A stretch of DNA of 64,000 nucleotides from Actinomarinicola tropica (GTDB lineage: Bacteria; Actinomycetota; Acidimicrobiia; Acidimicrobiales; SKKL01): contig NZ_CP045851.1 of NCBI RefSeq assembly GCF_009650215.1, forward strand, positions 1,527,189-1,591,188. The letters are read 5' to 3'. Below, in pieces: positions 34,364-42,433 of the stretch. The position numbers were made by a program, and so were the translations under genes. Position 1 is the stretch's first letter, and each line of letters opens with the position of its first letter. The notes under the pieces were generated by a model. That model saw only the letters and a list, made by a program, of their open reading frames with translations. It did not search any database and had not been told where the DNA came from.

Positions 34364-35452
34364 GTGCGGATCCTCGTCGTGACCTGGGACGGTGGCGGCA
34401 ACGTCCCACCGGCGCTCGAGCTGGGTCGGCGTGCCGTCGAGATGGGCCACCACGTCGACGTGCTCGGCCCTCCAGGCCTCGCCGGGCGCGTCGCGGCGGC
34501 CGGGCTCGGGTTCGTGGCGCGGCAGGCGGCGCGCGAGTGGGACCCGCTCGAGATGGCCCTCGGCGCACGGTCGGCGATCGAGGCGTCCGACGCCGACGTG
34601 GTCGTCGTCGACTACATGCTGCCGCCGGTGCTCTGCGCCGCCGTGGCCATCGAGCGCCCGGTGGTCGCGCTCGTCCACACGTTGCACGCCACCCTGCTCG
34701 TGGACGGGGCGCCGGCACCGATGTCGATGGCGATGACCCGCGACGGCCTCGACCTCGTCCGCTTCGAGCTCGGCCTGCCGGGGGTGCAGCGGCTCGGCGA
34801 CGTCCTCGACGAGGTGGACGCCGTCGTGGTGGCCACGCTGCCGGAGCTGGACAGCAGCGTGCGGCCGGTCGTCGACGGGGTCCGCTACGTCGGGCCGATC
34901 CTCGAGGGGCCGGGCCCCGACGCCGGCTGGAGGCCCCCGTGGGGCACCGGTGCCCGGGACCGTCCCGCCGTGCTCGTCACGATGGGCACCACGCCGATGG
35001 ACGAGGGGCCGGTGGTCGAGCGGGTGGCCGCGGGTGCGCACGCCGCCGGTGCCGAGGTCCTCGTGCTCCTCGGCGAGCACCTCGACCCCGCCGGGCTCGA
35101 CCTCCCCCCGGGTGTGTCGGTGTCCCGGCACGTCCGCCACGCCGCCGTGCTGCCCCACGTCGACGTCGTCGTCAGCCACGGCGGGCTCGGCACCGTGGGC
35201 GCGACGCTGGCCCACGGTCGCCCGATGGTCAACGTGCCGCTCGGGCGCGAGCAGCCGGAGAACGCCCGGGCCGTGGCCCACGTCGGCGCCGGTCGCGTGG
35301 TCGAGCCGGCCGCCTCGGTCGGAGAGGTGGCGGAGGTGATCGGCGACGTGCTGGCGACGCCGGCAGTGCGGGCGGCGGCCGGGCGGCTGGCCGAGGCGAT
35401 CGCCTCCTGCTCCCGGTCGGCACCGGTCGACGCGGTGCTCGAGGCGCTCTGA
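34364..35452 (+). CDS. Glycosyltransferase of the UGT/MGT type (GT1-like)
   Basis: 362 residues. The start is the GTG at 34364, with GATGGAGG just upstream, so that the protein opens with VRILVVTWDGGGNVPPALELGRRAVEMGHHV, the usual start of this family. The C-terminal nucleotide-sugar site is HVDVVVSHGGLGTVGATLAHGRPMV followed by PLGREQPENA. Members glycosylate macrolides, lipids or other small molecules. It lies 7 bp after the MFS gene and may share its transcript, but a role in the amide pathway is not evident. Confidence 0.85.
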   Translation: MRILVVTWDGGGNVPPALELGRRAVEMGHHVDVLGPPGLAGRVAAAGLGFVARQAAREWDPLEMALGARSAIEASDADVVVVDYMLPPVLCAAVAIERPVVALVHTLHATLLVDGAPAPMSMAMTRDGLDLVRFELGLPGVQRLGDVLDEVDAVVVATLPELDSSVRPVVDGVRYVGPILEGPGPDAGWRPPWGTGARDRPAVLVTMGTTPMDEGPVVERVAAGAHAAGAEVLVLLGEHLDPAGLDLPPGVSVSRHVRHAAVLPHVDVVVSHGGLGTVGATLAHGRPMVNVPLGREQPENARAVAHVGAGRVVEPAASVGEVAEVIGDVLATPAVRAAAGRLAEAIASCSRSAPVDAVLEAL

Positions 35453-35464
35453 GGGTCCACGAGA

Positions 35465-35487
35465 CTGTCACACCCCCTTCGTAGGGT
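35465..35487 (+). promoter_or_regulatory. Candidate DNA-damage (RecA-NDp/PafBC-type) promoter of the sbcDC-like operon
   Basis: CTGTCACAC at 35465-35473, eight bases, then TAGGGT at 35482-35487. The known actinobacterial consensus is TTGTCRGTG-N8-TANNNT; the TGTCA core, the spacing and the -10 agree, while the last three bases of the first block differ. The ATG at 35494 lies 7 nt after the -10, so the mRNA would be leaderless. Confidence 0.55.
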
Positions 35488-35493
35488 TTGGGC

Positions 35494-36678
35494 ATGGACG
35501 AGCCCGCCCTCACCCCCGGCCCTGCAGACCCTGCGCCGCAGGGCAAGGGCGCGGCCTGCGTGCGGTTCGTCCACAGCGCCGACTGGCAGCTCGGCATGAC
35601 CCGCCACTTCCTCGACGAGGAGGCACAGGCCCAGTTCGACCAGGCCCGCATCGACGCCATCGCGCGGATGGGGGAGGTGGCCCGGGCCCAGGGCGCCGAG
35701 TTCGTCGTGGTCAGCGGCGACGTGTTCGAGACCAACCACGTGGCCCGCCGCGTCGTCGTGCGGGCGCTGGAGGCGATGGCGGCGGCGGAGGTCCCGTTCT
35801 TCCTCCTCCCCGGCAACCACGACCCGCTCGACGCCTCGTCGGTCATGCGCTCGGCCACCTTCCGCGCCCACCGGCCGGCCAACGTCCACGTCCTCGACGG
35901 CGGCGTCGTCCAGGTGCGCCCGGGTGTGGAGGTGGTCGCCGCACCCTGGACCACCAAGCGCCCGCTCGGGGACCTCTGCCGGGCGGCGTGCCAGGGGCTG
36001 GCGCCCGACGGCGCCGTGCGGGTCCTCGTCGGCCACGGGGCGGTCGACGTCCTCTCACCCGACGCCGCCGACCCCGCCCTCGTCCGCCTCGCCGACCTCG
36101 AGGCCGCGCTCGACGCCGGGGTGATCCACTACGTCGCCCTCGGCGACCGCCACAGCACCACGTCGGTCGGGCGTTCCGGCCGCGTCTGGTACGCCGGGGC
36201 TCCGGAGCCCACGGCCTACGACGAGGTCGACCCCGGCAACGTCCTGGTCGTGGAGCTCGACGCGGGGCACGTGGCGGTCGAGCCGGTCCAGGTGGGCACG
36301 TGGCGCTTCCTGCGCCACGCCGCCTCGCTCGACGGCCCCGACGACGTCGACGTGCTGGCCCGGTGGCTGGGGGCGCTCCCGGGCAAGGAACGCACGATCG
36401 TCAAGCTCTCGTTCGTCGGCACGCTGTCGCTCGCTGCGGCGTCCCGCCTCGACGAGGTGCTCGACCACCACCGCGACCTGTTCGCTGCGCTGGAGACCTG
36501 GGAGCGCCGCACCGACCTGGCGGTCCTCCCCGACGCCGCCGACCTCGACGACCTCGGCCTCGCCGGCTACGCGGCCCAGGCCCTGGCCGACCTCCAGCAG
36601 GTCGCGGCCACCGACGCCGACCCGACGGCGGCGCGCGACGCGCTGGGGCTCCTCTACCGACTGGCCAGGCCGGCATGA
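35494..36678 (+). CDS. SbcD/Mre11-like metallophosphoesterase (DNA repair nuclease subunit)
   Basis: 394 residues. Motifs: FVHSADWQLGMTRHFL, VVSGDVFETN, LPGNHDPL, VLVGHGAVD and ALGDRHSTT. Two usual metal ligands look replaced: the His of DWHLG is Gln, and the first His of the last GHxH motif is Asp. These variants may be normal in an actinobacterial branch. With the SbcC-like partner it should cut or resect DNA ends, hairpins or protein-blocked ends. The ATG at 35494 fits a leaderless start; the conserved domain begins about 20 residues later. It overlaps the partner gene by ATGA. Confidence 0.85.
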   Translation: MDEPALTPGPADPAPQGKGAACVRFVHSADWQLGMTRHFLDEEAQAQFDQARIDAIARMGEVARAQGAEFVVVSGDVFETNHVARRVVVRALEAMAAAEVPFFLLPGNHDPLDASSVMRSATFRAHRPANVHVLDGGVVQVRPGVEVVAAPWTTKRPLGDLCRAACQGLAPDGAVRVLVGHGAVDVLSPDAADPALVRLADLEAALDAGVIHYVALGDRHSTTSVGRSGRVWYAGAPEPTAYDEVDPGNVLVVELDAGHVAVEPVQVGTWRFLRHAASLDGPDDVDVLARWLGALPGKERTIVKLSFVGTLSLAAASRLDEVLDHHRDLFAALETWERRTDLAVLPDAADLDDLGLAGYAAQALADLQQVAATDADPTAARDALGLLYRLARPA

Positions 36679-39299
36679 GGATCCATCGCATCCGCCTCCA
36701 GGACTTCCGCGGCGTCGCCGATCGCGAGATCCACTTCGCCCTCGACGGCGTCACCATCGTCGAGGGGCCGAACGAGGCCGGCAAGACGAGCGTCGCGGAG
36801 GCCATCGACCTCGTGCTCGGCGTGCCCGACTCGTCGGCGGCCCAGCGGGTGAAGGCGGTGCGTCCCGTCGGCCGCGACGTCGGGCCCCGCGTGGAGATCG
36901 AGCTGTCGACCGGCCCGTACCACCTGGTCCTCGCCAAGCGGTGGCTCCAGCAGCGGGAGACCACGCTGCGCATCACCGCGCCGCGCCTCGAGCAGCTCGT
37001 CGGGCGGGAGGCGCACGAGCGGGTGGAGGAGATCCTCGCCGAGACCCTCGACGCCGACCTCTGGACGGCGCTCCGCCTCCAGCAGGGGCGCGAGCTGGCG
37101 CAGGCGTCGTTCGACACCCCGAGCCTCGCCCGCGCGCTGGACCTGGCGTCGGGCGGCTCCTCGGCCGGCGCCCGCGAGGACGACCTCCTCGTCCGCATCC
37201 ACGCCGAGCGCGAGCTCTACTGGACCGCCGGCGGCAAGCCCCGAGTCGACCGCGTCGAGCGCGCCGCGGCCGTCGCCGCGGCCGGGGACCGCGTCGCCCT
37301 GCTCGAGCAGCGGCTGGCGGAGGTCGACGCCCAGACCGAGCGCGTCGGCACCCTGGGCCGCCAGCTCGTCGACCTCGAGCAGCAGCGCACCGCGTGCCGT
37401 GCCGAGCACGAGGTCGCCGACGAGGCGTGGCGCGGCGCCGAGGCCGCCCAGCGGGACGTCGAGCGGGCCGAGCAGGTCCACCGCGCGGCGTCGGCTCGTC
37501 GCACCCTGGCCGCCGACGCCCTCGCCCGGCGCGACGAGCTCGTCGACGACCTCGCCGCCGCCGCCACCGAGCTCGAGAAGCTGATCGCCGAGCGTGAGCG
37601 CACCGCCCCCGGGCTGGAGGCCGCGGCGGCGCGGGCCGATCGCGCCGCCGCCGATGCCGCTGCGCTCGAGGCCGAGCTGTCGCGAGCACGCGGCGGGCTC
37701 GAGTCGGCACGTGCCGACGTCGCCGCGCTCCGGGCGCTCGACGAGCTCGTCGAGTGGCGGGGCCGGCACGAGCGCATCGTCGCGGCGGAGTCCGCGATGG
37801 CCGAGGCGCGGTCCGTGCTCGCCGCGCACCCGGTCACCGAGGACGCCGTGGAGGCCATCGAGCAGGCGCACCTGCGGCTGGCGGCGGCCGAGGCCCGCCT
37901 CCAGGTCGCCGGTGCCCGCATCACCGCCGTCGTGCACGCCCCGGTCGACCTGCGGGTGGACGGGACGAGCGAGGCGGTCTTCGTCGGCGACGAGCGGTCG
38001 TGGATCGTCAGCGACCGCCGGACCATCGACGTCGACGACCGGGTGTCGTTCGTCGTCGAGCCCGGCGACGGCGCCCGCGACCTCGCGCGTGGCGTGGACC
38101 ACGCCCGCGACGAGCTGGTCGACCTGTGCCGCCTGGCCGGCGTCGCGTCCCACGCCGAGGCCCGCGCCCAGCTCGACCAGCGACGGCAGGCGCAGCTGGC
38201 GCTCGACGCCGCGCGTCGCGAGCTCGACCGGGACCTCGGCGACCTCACACCGGCCCTCGTGGCCCGCCGGATCGACGAGCTCGAGGCGGCAGCGTCCGCG
38301 GCGTCCGACCTCGACCGCATCGGCGCACCGGGCACCTCCTCGGCCGCCAGGGCGGCGCTCGACGACGCCGAGCGGGCCGTGCGCCGGCTCGAGGCCTCCC
38401 GCGACGAGCACCTCGCCGAGGAGCGGGCCCATCGCGCCGCGCTCGAGGAGGCCCGTCTCGAGGACCGCGTGCTCGATGCCCGCATCGACCAGGCTCGCGA
38501 CGCCGCGGCGCGGCTCGGCGAGCGGCTCGAGGCGGCGCGCGCCGCAGCCCCCGACGACGAGCTGCGGGCCGCGCTCGCCCAGGCGACGGCCGCCACCGAC
38601 GACGCCGCGGCGGAGGAGCGCCGCCTGGCCGCGGCGCTCGCCGCCCTGGAGCCCGATGGCCTGCGCCTGCGGCTCGACAACGCGCGCTCGGCGCTCGACC
38701 GGGTCGAGGCCACGATCTCGGCGGCCGAGGACGAGCGGACACGGCTCGTCGCGGCGCTCGAGGTCCACGGCGACCAGGGCCTCGCCTCGGAGCTCGACGC
38801 CGCCCGCACGGCGTTCGAGCACCTGCGTCGCGAGCACGAGCGGCACGAGGCGCGCGCCGAGGCCGCCCGCCTGCTCGCCGACACGTTCGACGCCCGGCGC
38901 ACCGAGGCCCGACAGCGGTACGTGGAGCCCTTCCGGTTGCAGATCGAGCGCCTCGGGCGGATCGTGTTCGGGGCCGACGTCCAGATCGAGCTCGACGACG
39001 AGCTCCGCATCGCCCGCCGAGTGCTCGGCGGGACCGCCCTCGACTTCGACCAGCTGAGCGTCGGGGCGCGCGAGCAGCTGGGGCTCCTCTCACGCCTCGC
39101 CTGCGCGTCGATCGTCAGTGCCGACGGCGGCGCCCCGGTGATCTTCGACGACGTGCTCGGCTACACCGACCCGGAGCGGCTCCGGACCATGGGCACGGCC
39201 ATCGCCGCCGCCAGCTCCGGCTGCCAGGTCATCATCCTCACCTGCACCCCCGGCCGGTACGCCCACGTGGGCGACGCCAGGGTCGTCTCGCTCAGCTGA
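36675..39299 (+). CDS. SbcC/Rad50-like SMC-type ATPase with unusual hook region
   Basis: 874 residues. Walker A is GPNEAGKT (31-38), the signature LSVGAREQLG is near 794 and Walker B VIFDDVLGY near 822. Between them lie two long Ala/Arg/Glu-rich coiled coils (about 190-410 and 480-755). Rad50 and SbcC normally have a Cys-x-x-Cys zinc hook at the coiled-coil tip. Here the tip (about 417-470) is a beta-rich segment, VHAPVDLRVDG to RVSFVVEPGDG, without any CxxC. This is closer to YhaN-type or other SMC-like ATPases. It would act with the preceding metallophosphoesterase on damaged DNA. Confidence 0.85.
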   Translation: MRIHRIRLQDFRGVADREIHFALDGVTIVEGPNEAGKTSVAEAIDLVLGVPDSSAAQRVKAVRPVGRDVGPRVEIELSTGPYHLVLAKRWLQQRETTLRITAPRLEQLVGREAHERVEEILAETLDADLWTALRLQQGRELAQASFDTPSLARALDLASGGSSAGAREDDLLVRIHAERELYWTAGGKPRVDRVERAAAVAAAGDRVALLEQRLAEVDAQTERVGTLGRQLVDLEQQRTACRAEHEVADEAWRGAEAAQRDVERAEQVHRAASARRTLAADALARRDELVDDLAAAATELEKLIAERERTAPGLEAAAARADRAAADAAALEAELSRARGGLESARADVAALRALDELVEWRGRHERIVAAESAMAEARSVLAAHPVTEDAVEAIEQAHLRLAAAEARLQVAGARITAVVHAPVDLRVDGTSEAVFVGDERSWIVSDRRTIDVDDRVSFVVEPGDGARDLARGVDHARDELVDLCRLAGVASHAEARAQLDQRRQAQLALDAARRELDRDLGDLTPALVARRIDELEAAASAASDLDRIGAPGTSSAARAALDDAERAVRRLEASRDEHLAEERAHRAALEEARLEDRVLDARIDQARDAAARLGERLEAARAAAPDDELRAALAQATAATDDAAAEERRLAAALAALEPDGLRLRLDNARSALDRVEATISAAEDERTRLVAALEVHGDQGLASELDAARTAFEHLRREHERHEARAEAARLLADTFDARRTEARQRYVEPFRLQIERLGRIVFGADVQIELDDELRIARRVLGGTALDFDQLSVGAREQLGLLSRLACASIVSADGGAPVIFDDVLGYTDPERLRTMGTAIAAASSGCQVIILTCTPGRYAHVGDARVVSLS

Positions 39300-39996
39300 C
39301 GGTGCGGTAGCGGTGGGGCGGACGACCTGGACCCGGCCAGTCGTCGGCGGCGCCCAGGTTCCGGACCTCGCCCGCCTCGACCATCGCCTCGAGCGCCTTG
39401 CGCACCGTGGCCGGGCTGCCGCCGACGCGGTCGCGCAGGTCGGCGATCGTGAAGGGGCCGTCGAAGCTGCGCGCGCCGGCCCGGATGTCCTCCACCGAGG
39501 CACGGGGCGCACGACGCCCCGTCGCCCGGCCGGGACGGTCCACGGTGCCGACCTCCGCACGCCGGCCCATCGGCGCGCCGACGTCGAAGCCGGCGTGGCG
39601 CAGGTCCTCCGCGGGGACCCCGAGCTCGAGGAACGCCTCGGGCACGATCCCCTGGGCATCGGCCCACCGGCGTGCCACGGCCAGGAACTCCCGGCGCAGC
39701 GACGAGCCGTCGACCTGGCGGGCCCGGTGCAGGTCGCTCGCCAGGTGGATCTTCTCGATCGGGTCCGACGCGTCGGCGATCTTCCGCTCGAGCTCGGCGA
39801 TGAGCGCCTCGTCCCGCACGCTGCCCGGGTCGGTGATCCACGAGAGGTAGCGGCGCACGGCGTCCTCCGCCGGATCGCCCGCCTCGGTGGCGGCATCGGC
39901 GGCGTCGGCAGAGGCCTGGGCCTCGGCCGCCTCGCTCGCCCCGTCGGGGTCGCGGCGCGGCCCCGCCTGATCGTCCCAGTCGTCCCACTCGTCCAT
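39292..39996 (-). CDS. Conserved hypothetical protein with C-terminal winged-helix region
   Basis: 234 residues, starting MDEWDDWDDQAGP with an acidic, Ala-rich disordered leader. A middle helical domain (EDAVRRYLSWITDPGSVRDEALIAELERKI, EKIHLASDLHRAR, FLAVARRWADAQGIVPEAFLELGVPAEDLR) is followed by a linker and a winged-helix-like C terminus (FTIADLRDRVGGSPATVRKALEAMVEAGEVRNLG). That end suggests DNA binding. I recall similar proteins in actinobacteria without an assigned function. Its last 8 bp overlap the end of the SbcC-like gene on the other strand. Confidence 0.7.
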   Translation of the reverse strand: MDEWDDWDDQAGPRRDPDGASEAAEAQASADAADAATEAGDPAEDAVRRYLSWITDPGSVRDEALIAELERKIADASDPIEKIHLASDLHRARQVDGSSLRREFLAVARRWADAQGIVPEAFLELGVPAEDLRHAGFDVGAPMGRRAEVGTVDRPGRATGRRAPRASVEDIRAGARSFDGPFTIADLRDRVGGSPATVRKALEAMVEAGEVRNLGAADDWPGPGRPPHRYRTVS

Positions 39997-40026
39997 GACG
40001 CTGGACCGTATCGCCGCTGCCGCCCG

Positions 40027-40398
40027 TCAGCCCGCCGGGAAGGCCGTCGTCGACATGAGCGCGTTCTCGGCCTGGCGGGAGTCGAGGCGGGTGTGCTGCA
40101 CCACGATCGGCTCGTCCGACTCGATCACCGACGCGTAGTCGGTGGCGCGGGGCACTGGCTCGGGGTCGGTGAGCTGGTCGAACCGCACGTGCACCGTGCG
40201 GCGGGCGGGCACCGTCACCGCGTAGGGGCCCGCAGGCTCGCGGTCGGTGAACAGCACGTGGATCTCCACGTGGGCGTCGCGGTCGCCGGTGTTCACCATG
40301 CACGCCGTCTCGTGGCTGGCCAGCTCCTCGGGCCCGGTGCTGCGATCGGGGATCCACCCCTCGGCGATGACCCACCTGCGGTGCCCGAGTGCCTCCAC
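40027..40398 (-). CDS. Sensory-rhodopsin-transducer (ASRT/DUF1362) family protein
   Basis: 123 residues, matching the ~125 of the Anabaena sensory rhodopsin transducer along its whole length: RRWVIAEGWIP, GPEELASHETACMVNTGD, AHVEIHVLFTDREPAGPY, TVPARRTVHVRFDQL, DYASVIESDEPIVVQHTRL and DSRQAENALMSTTAF. The start is GTG at 40398, eight bases after a GAGGAGG ribosome-binding site; ATG at 40437 is an upstream alternative. In Anabaena this soluble tetramer couples to a photoreceptor, but relatives are common in genomes without rhodopsins and may bind small ligands or DNA. No rhodopsin gene occurs in the window. Divergent from pirin. Confidence 0.9.
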   Translation of the reverse strand: MEALGHRRWVIAEGWIPDRSTGPEELASHETACMVNTGDRDAHVEIHVLFTDREPAGPYAVTVPARRTVHVRFDQLTDPEPVPRATDYASVIESDEPIVVQHTRLDSRQAENALMSTTAFPAG

Positions 40399-40483
40399 GT
40401 CCGTCCTCCTCGTCGACGACGGCCCTCCGCTACCCATCGCCCCCGTGGCCGACACGCCGGGAATGCCAGCGACCTCCACGCGG

Positions 40484-40512
40484 TTGGAACCGGGGCAGTT
40501 CAAGATTGAACT
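40484..40512 (+). promoter_or_regulatory. Pirin promoter with overlapping palindromic operator
   Basis: TTGGAA (40484-40489) and TGAACT (40507-40512) are 17 bp apart and could be -35 and -10. The perfect inverted repeat AGTTCAAGATTGAACT (40497-40512; 7-bp arms, 2-bp spacer) covers the -10 region. Its A/T-rich form resembles MarR/OhrR-type operators. The cognate regulator is not in the window. Confidence 0.6.
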
Positions 40513-40531
40513 GAACCCCCTGGAGGTCGTC

Positions 40532-41482
40532 ATGCCTGCTGTCACCGCCGACACCCTGACCCTGCCCCGGCTCCGCACCCCGGCACCCGACGCCGTCGAC
40601 CGGCCGGTGGTGTCGGTCACCACCGCGCCGGCGGGCTTCGAGGGCGAGGGCTTCCCCGTCCGCCGCGCCTTCGCCGGCGTCGACCGCCGCCTCCTCGACC
40701 CGTTCGTCCACATGGACCAGATGGGCGAGGTCGACTACGCCCCCATGGAGCCGAAGGGCACCGACTGGCACCCGCACCGCGGCTTCGAGACCGTCACCTA
40801 CATGATCGACGGCGCGTTCCAGCACGAGGACTCCCACGGCGGGGGTGGCCTGATCACCGACGGCGCCACCCAGTGGATGACCGCCGGCTCCGGCATCCTC
40901 CACATCGAGACGCCGCCCGCCGAGGTCGTGATGAAGGGCGGGATGTTCCACGGCGTGCAGCTGTGGGTGAACCTCCCCGCCGCCGACAAGATGCGCTCCC
41001 CCCGCTACCAGAACCTCGAGGCCGACCAGGTCGTGCTCCTGTCCTCGGACGACGGCGGGGCGCTCGTGCGGCTCATCGCCGGGGAGGTCGACGGGCACGC
41101 CGGCCCGGGGGCCACCCACACGCCGATCGTCGTGGCCCACGCCACGGTGCAGCCGGGCGCCCGCCTGGTCGTGCCGTGGAACCCGCGGTTCAACGCACTG
41201 GCGTACGCCCTGTCCGGCTCGGGCACCGTCGGCGCCGAGACGGCGCCGATCCGCACCGGCCAGCTCGCCGTCCTCGGGCGTGGCGACACGGCGACGTTCC
41301 ACGCCGGCTCCGAGCCGCTCGACCTCTACCTGCTGGGCGGGCAGCCGATCGGCGAGCCCGTCGTCCAGTACGGCCCGTTCGTGATGAACACCGAGGCCGA
41401 GGTGCGACAGGCCATGGAGGACGTGCACCGCGGCGCCTTCGGTCGGGTGCCGGCCCACGGCCTGCGTCCCTTCCGCGGCTGA
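40532..41482 (+). CDS. Pirin family protein (bicupin)
   Basis: 316 residues. The N-terminal cupin has the metal motif HPHRGFETVTYMIDG and a further His/Glu pair in GSGILHIETPP. A second cupin-like half (VVPWNPRFNALAYALSGSGTVG) and the family C-terminal motif FVMNTEAEVRQAMEDVHRGAFG follow. Bacterial pirins act as quercetinase-type dioxygenases or stress-linked regulators of metabolism. The ribosome-binding site is CTGGAGG before ATG 40532. A palindromic operator lies 20 bp upstream, so expression is probably inducible. Confidence 0.92.
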   Translation: MPAVTADTLTLPRLRTPAPDAVDRPVVSVTTAPAGFEGEGFPVRRAFAGVDRRLLDPFVHMDQMGEVDYAPMEPKGTDWHPHRGFETVTYMIDGAFQHEDSHGGGGLITDGATQWMTAGSGILHIETPPAEVVMKGGMFHGVQLWVNLPAADKMRSPRYQNLEADQVVLLSSDDGGALVRLIAGEVDGHAGPGATHTPIVVAHATVQPGARLVVPWNPRFNALAYALSGSGTVGAETAPIRTGQLAVLGRGDTATFHAGSEPLDLYLLGGQPIGEPVVQYGPFVMNTEAEVRQAMEDVHRGAFGRVPAHGLRPFRG

Positions 41483-41485
41483 TCC

Positions 41486-42397
41486 TCAGGGCCGCGTCGG
41501 CAGCTGGACGACGTCGAGGTCCCGGGCCACGACGACGTCGTCGTGGAACCGACGGGCCTCGACGCCGAAGGGCTCGAGGTCGGGGTAGCGCTGCGAGAAG
41601 TGCGTGAGCACGAGGCGCCGTGCCCCGGCCTCGGCCGCCACCCGACCGGCCTGCGCGGCGGTGAGGTGCCCCGCGGCCACGGCCAGGTCCTCCTCGCCCG
41701 AGAGGAACGTCGATTCGCAGAGCAGCAGGTCGACGCCGTCGGCGAGCGCCAGGGCCCCGTCGCACCACGCCGTGTCCATGACGACCGCCACCGAACGGCC
41801 ACGCCGCGGCTCGCTGATCTCCTCGAGCGCCACGGTGCGGCCGTCGACCTCGATCCGACCCGCGGTCTGCAGGCGCCCGATGTCGGGCCCGCTCAACCCG
41901 AGCGCCGCGGCCCGCTCGGGCAGGATCCGACGGTGGTCGGGCTCGTCGAGGCGCCAGCCGAGCGCGTCGACCCGGTGGTGCAGCGGCTCGTGGCGCAGGA
42001 CGTAGCGCTCGGCGATGGCGGCGACCCCCGAGCCCTCGGCCGGGTGGCGCCGGATCGGGACGAGGAACTCCCCGAGCGTCGCGCCGAGGAGGTGGCCGAG
42101 GACGTGCTCGCCGCTCGCCGGGTAGTGGAGGTCGACCCCGTGGCGGACCTGGTCGAGCTCGAGCCGGTTGAGGACGCCGGGCAGGCCGAAGGTGTGGTCG
42201 CCGTGGAAGTGCGTGAGGCAGATCCGGTGGATCGACGAGGCGGACCGCCCGGCCCGGGCCAGCTGGCGCTGCGTGCCCTCGCCCGGGTCGAACAGGACGG
42301 ACTCGGGGCCCCAGCGCAGCAGGTAGCCGTTGTGATTCCGCTCGGGGGTCGGGGTCTGGCTCGCCGTCCCGAGGATCACCAGCTCGACGTCCGACAT
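41486..42397 (-). CDS. rnz: Ribonuclease Z (tRNA 3' endonuclease)
   Basis: 303 residues, the short bacterial form. Motifs: ILGTASQTPTPERN, LLRWGPESVLFDPGEGTQRQL, the zinc motif THFHGDHTFGLPG, VVMDTAWCDG with the bridging Asp, CESTFL, GHLTAAQAGRVA and LTHFSQRY. It trims the 3' end of tRNA precursors. A TACAAA -10-like hexamer lies 7 nt before the ATG (42405-42410, minus strand), so the mRNA may be leaderless. Convergent with pirin, 3 bp apart. Confidence 0.95.
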   Translation of the reverse strand: MSDVELVILGTASQTPTPERNHNGYLLRWGPESVLFDPGEGTQRQLARAGRSASSIHRICLTHFHGDHTFGLPGVLNRLELDQVRHGVDLHYPASGEHVLGHLLGATLGEFLVPIRRHPAEGSGVAAIAERYVLRHEPLHHRVDALGWRLDEPDHRRILPERAAALGLSGPDIGRLQTAGRIEVDGRTVALEEISEPRRGRSVAVVMDTAWCDGALALADGVDLLLCESTFLSGEEDLAVAAGHLTAAQAGRVAAEAGARRLVLTHFSQRYPDLEPFGVEARRFHDDVVVARDLDVVQLPTRP

Positions 42398-42433
42398 GGC
42401 ACCGTTTGTAGCGGCTGGCGGCAGGGCCGGACG

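Noticed and set aside
40027-40713. Longer reading of the ASRT gene from 40713
   Set aside because: The extra N-terminal part is Arg/Ser-rich shadow sequence running antisense over the pirin start; the family begins near the GTG at 40398, which has a good ribosome-binding site.
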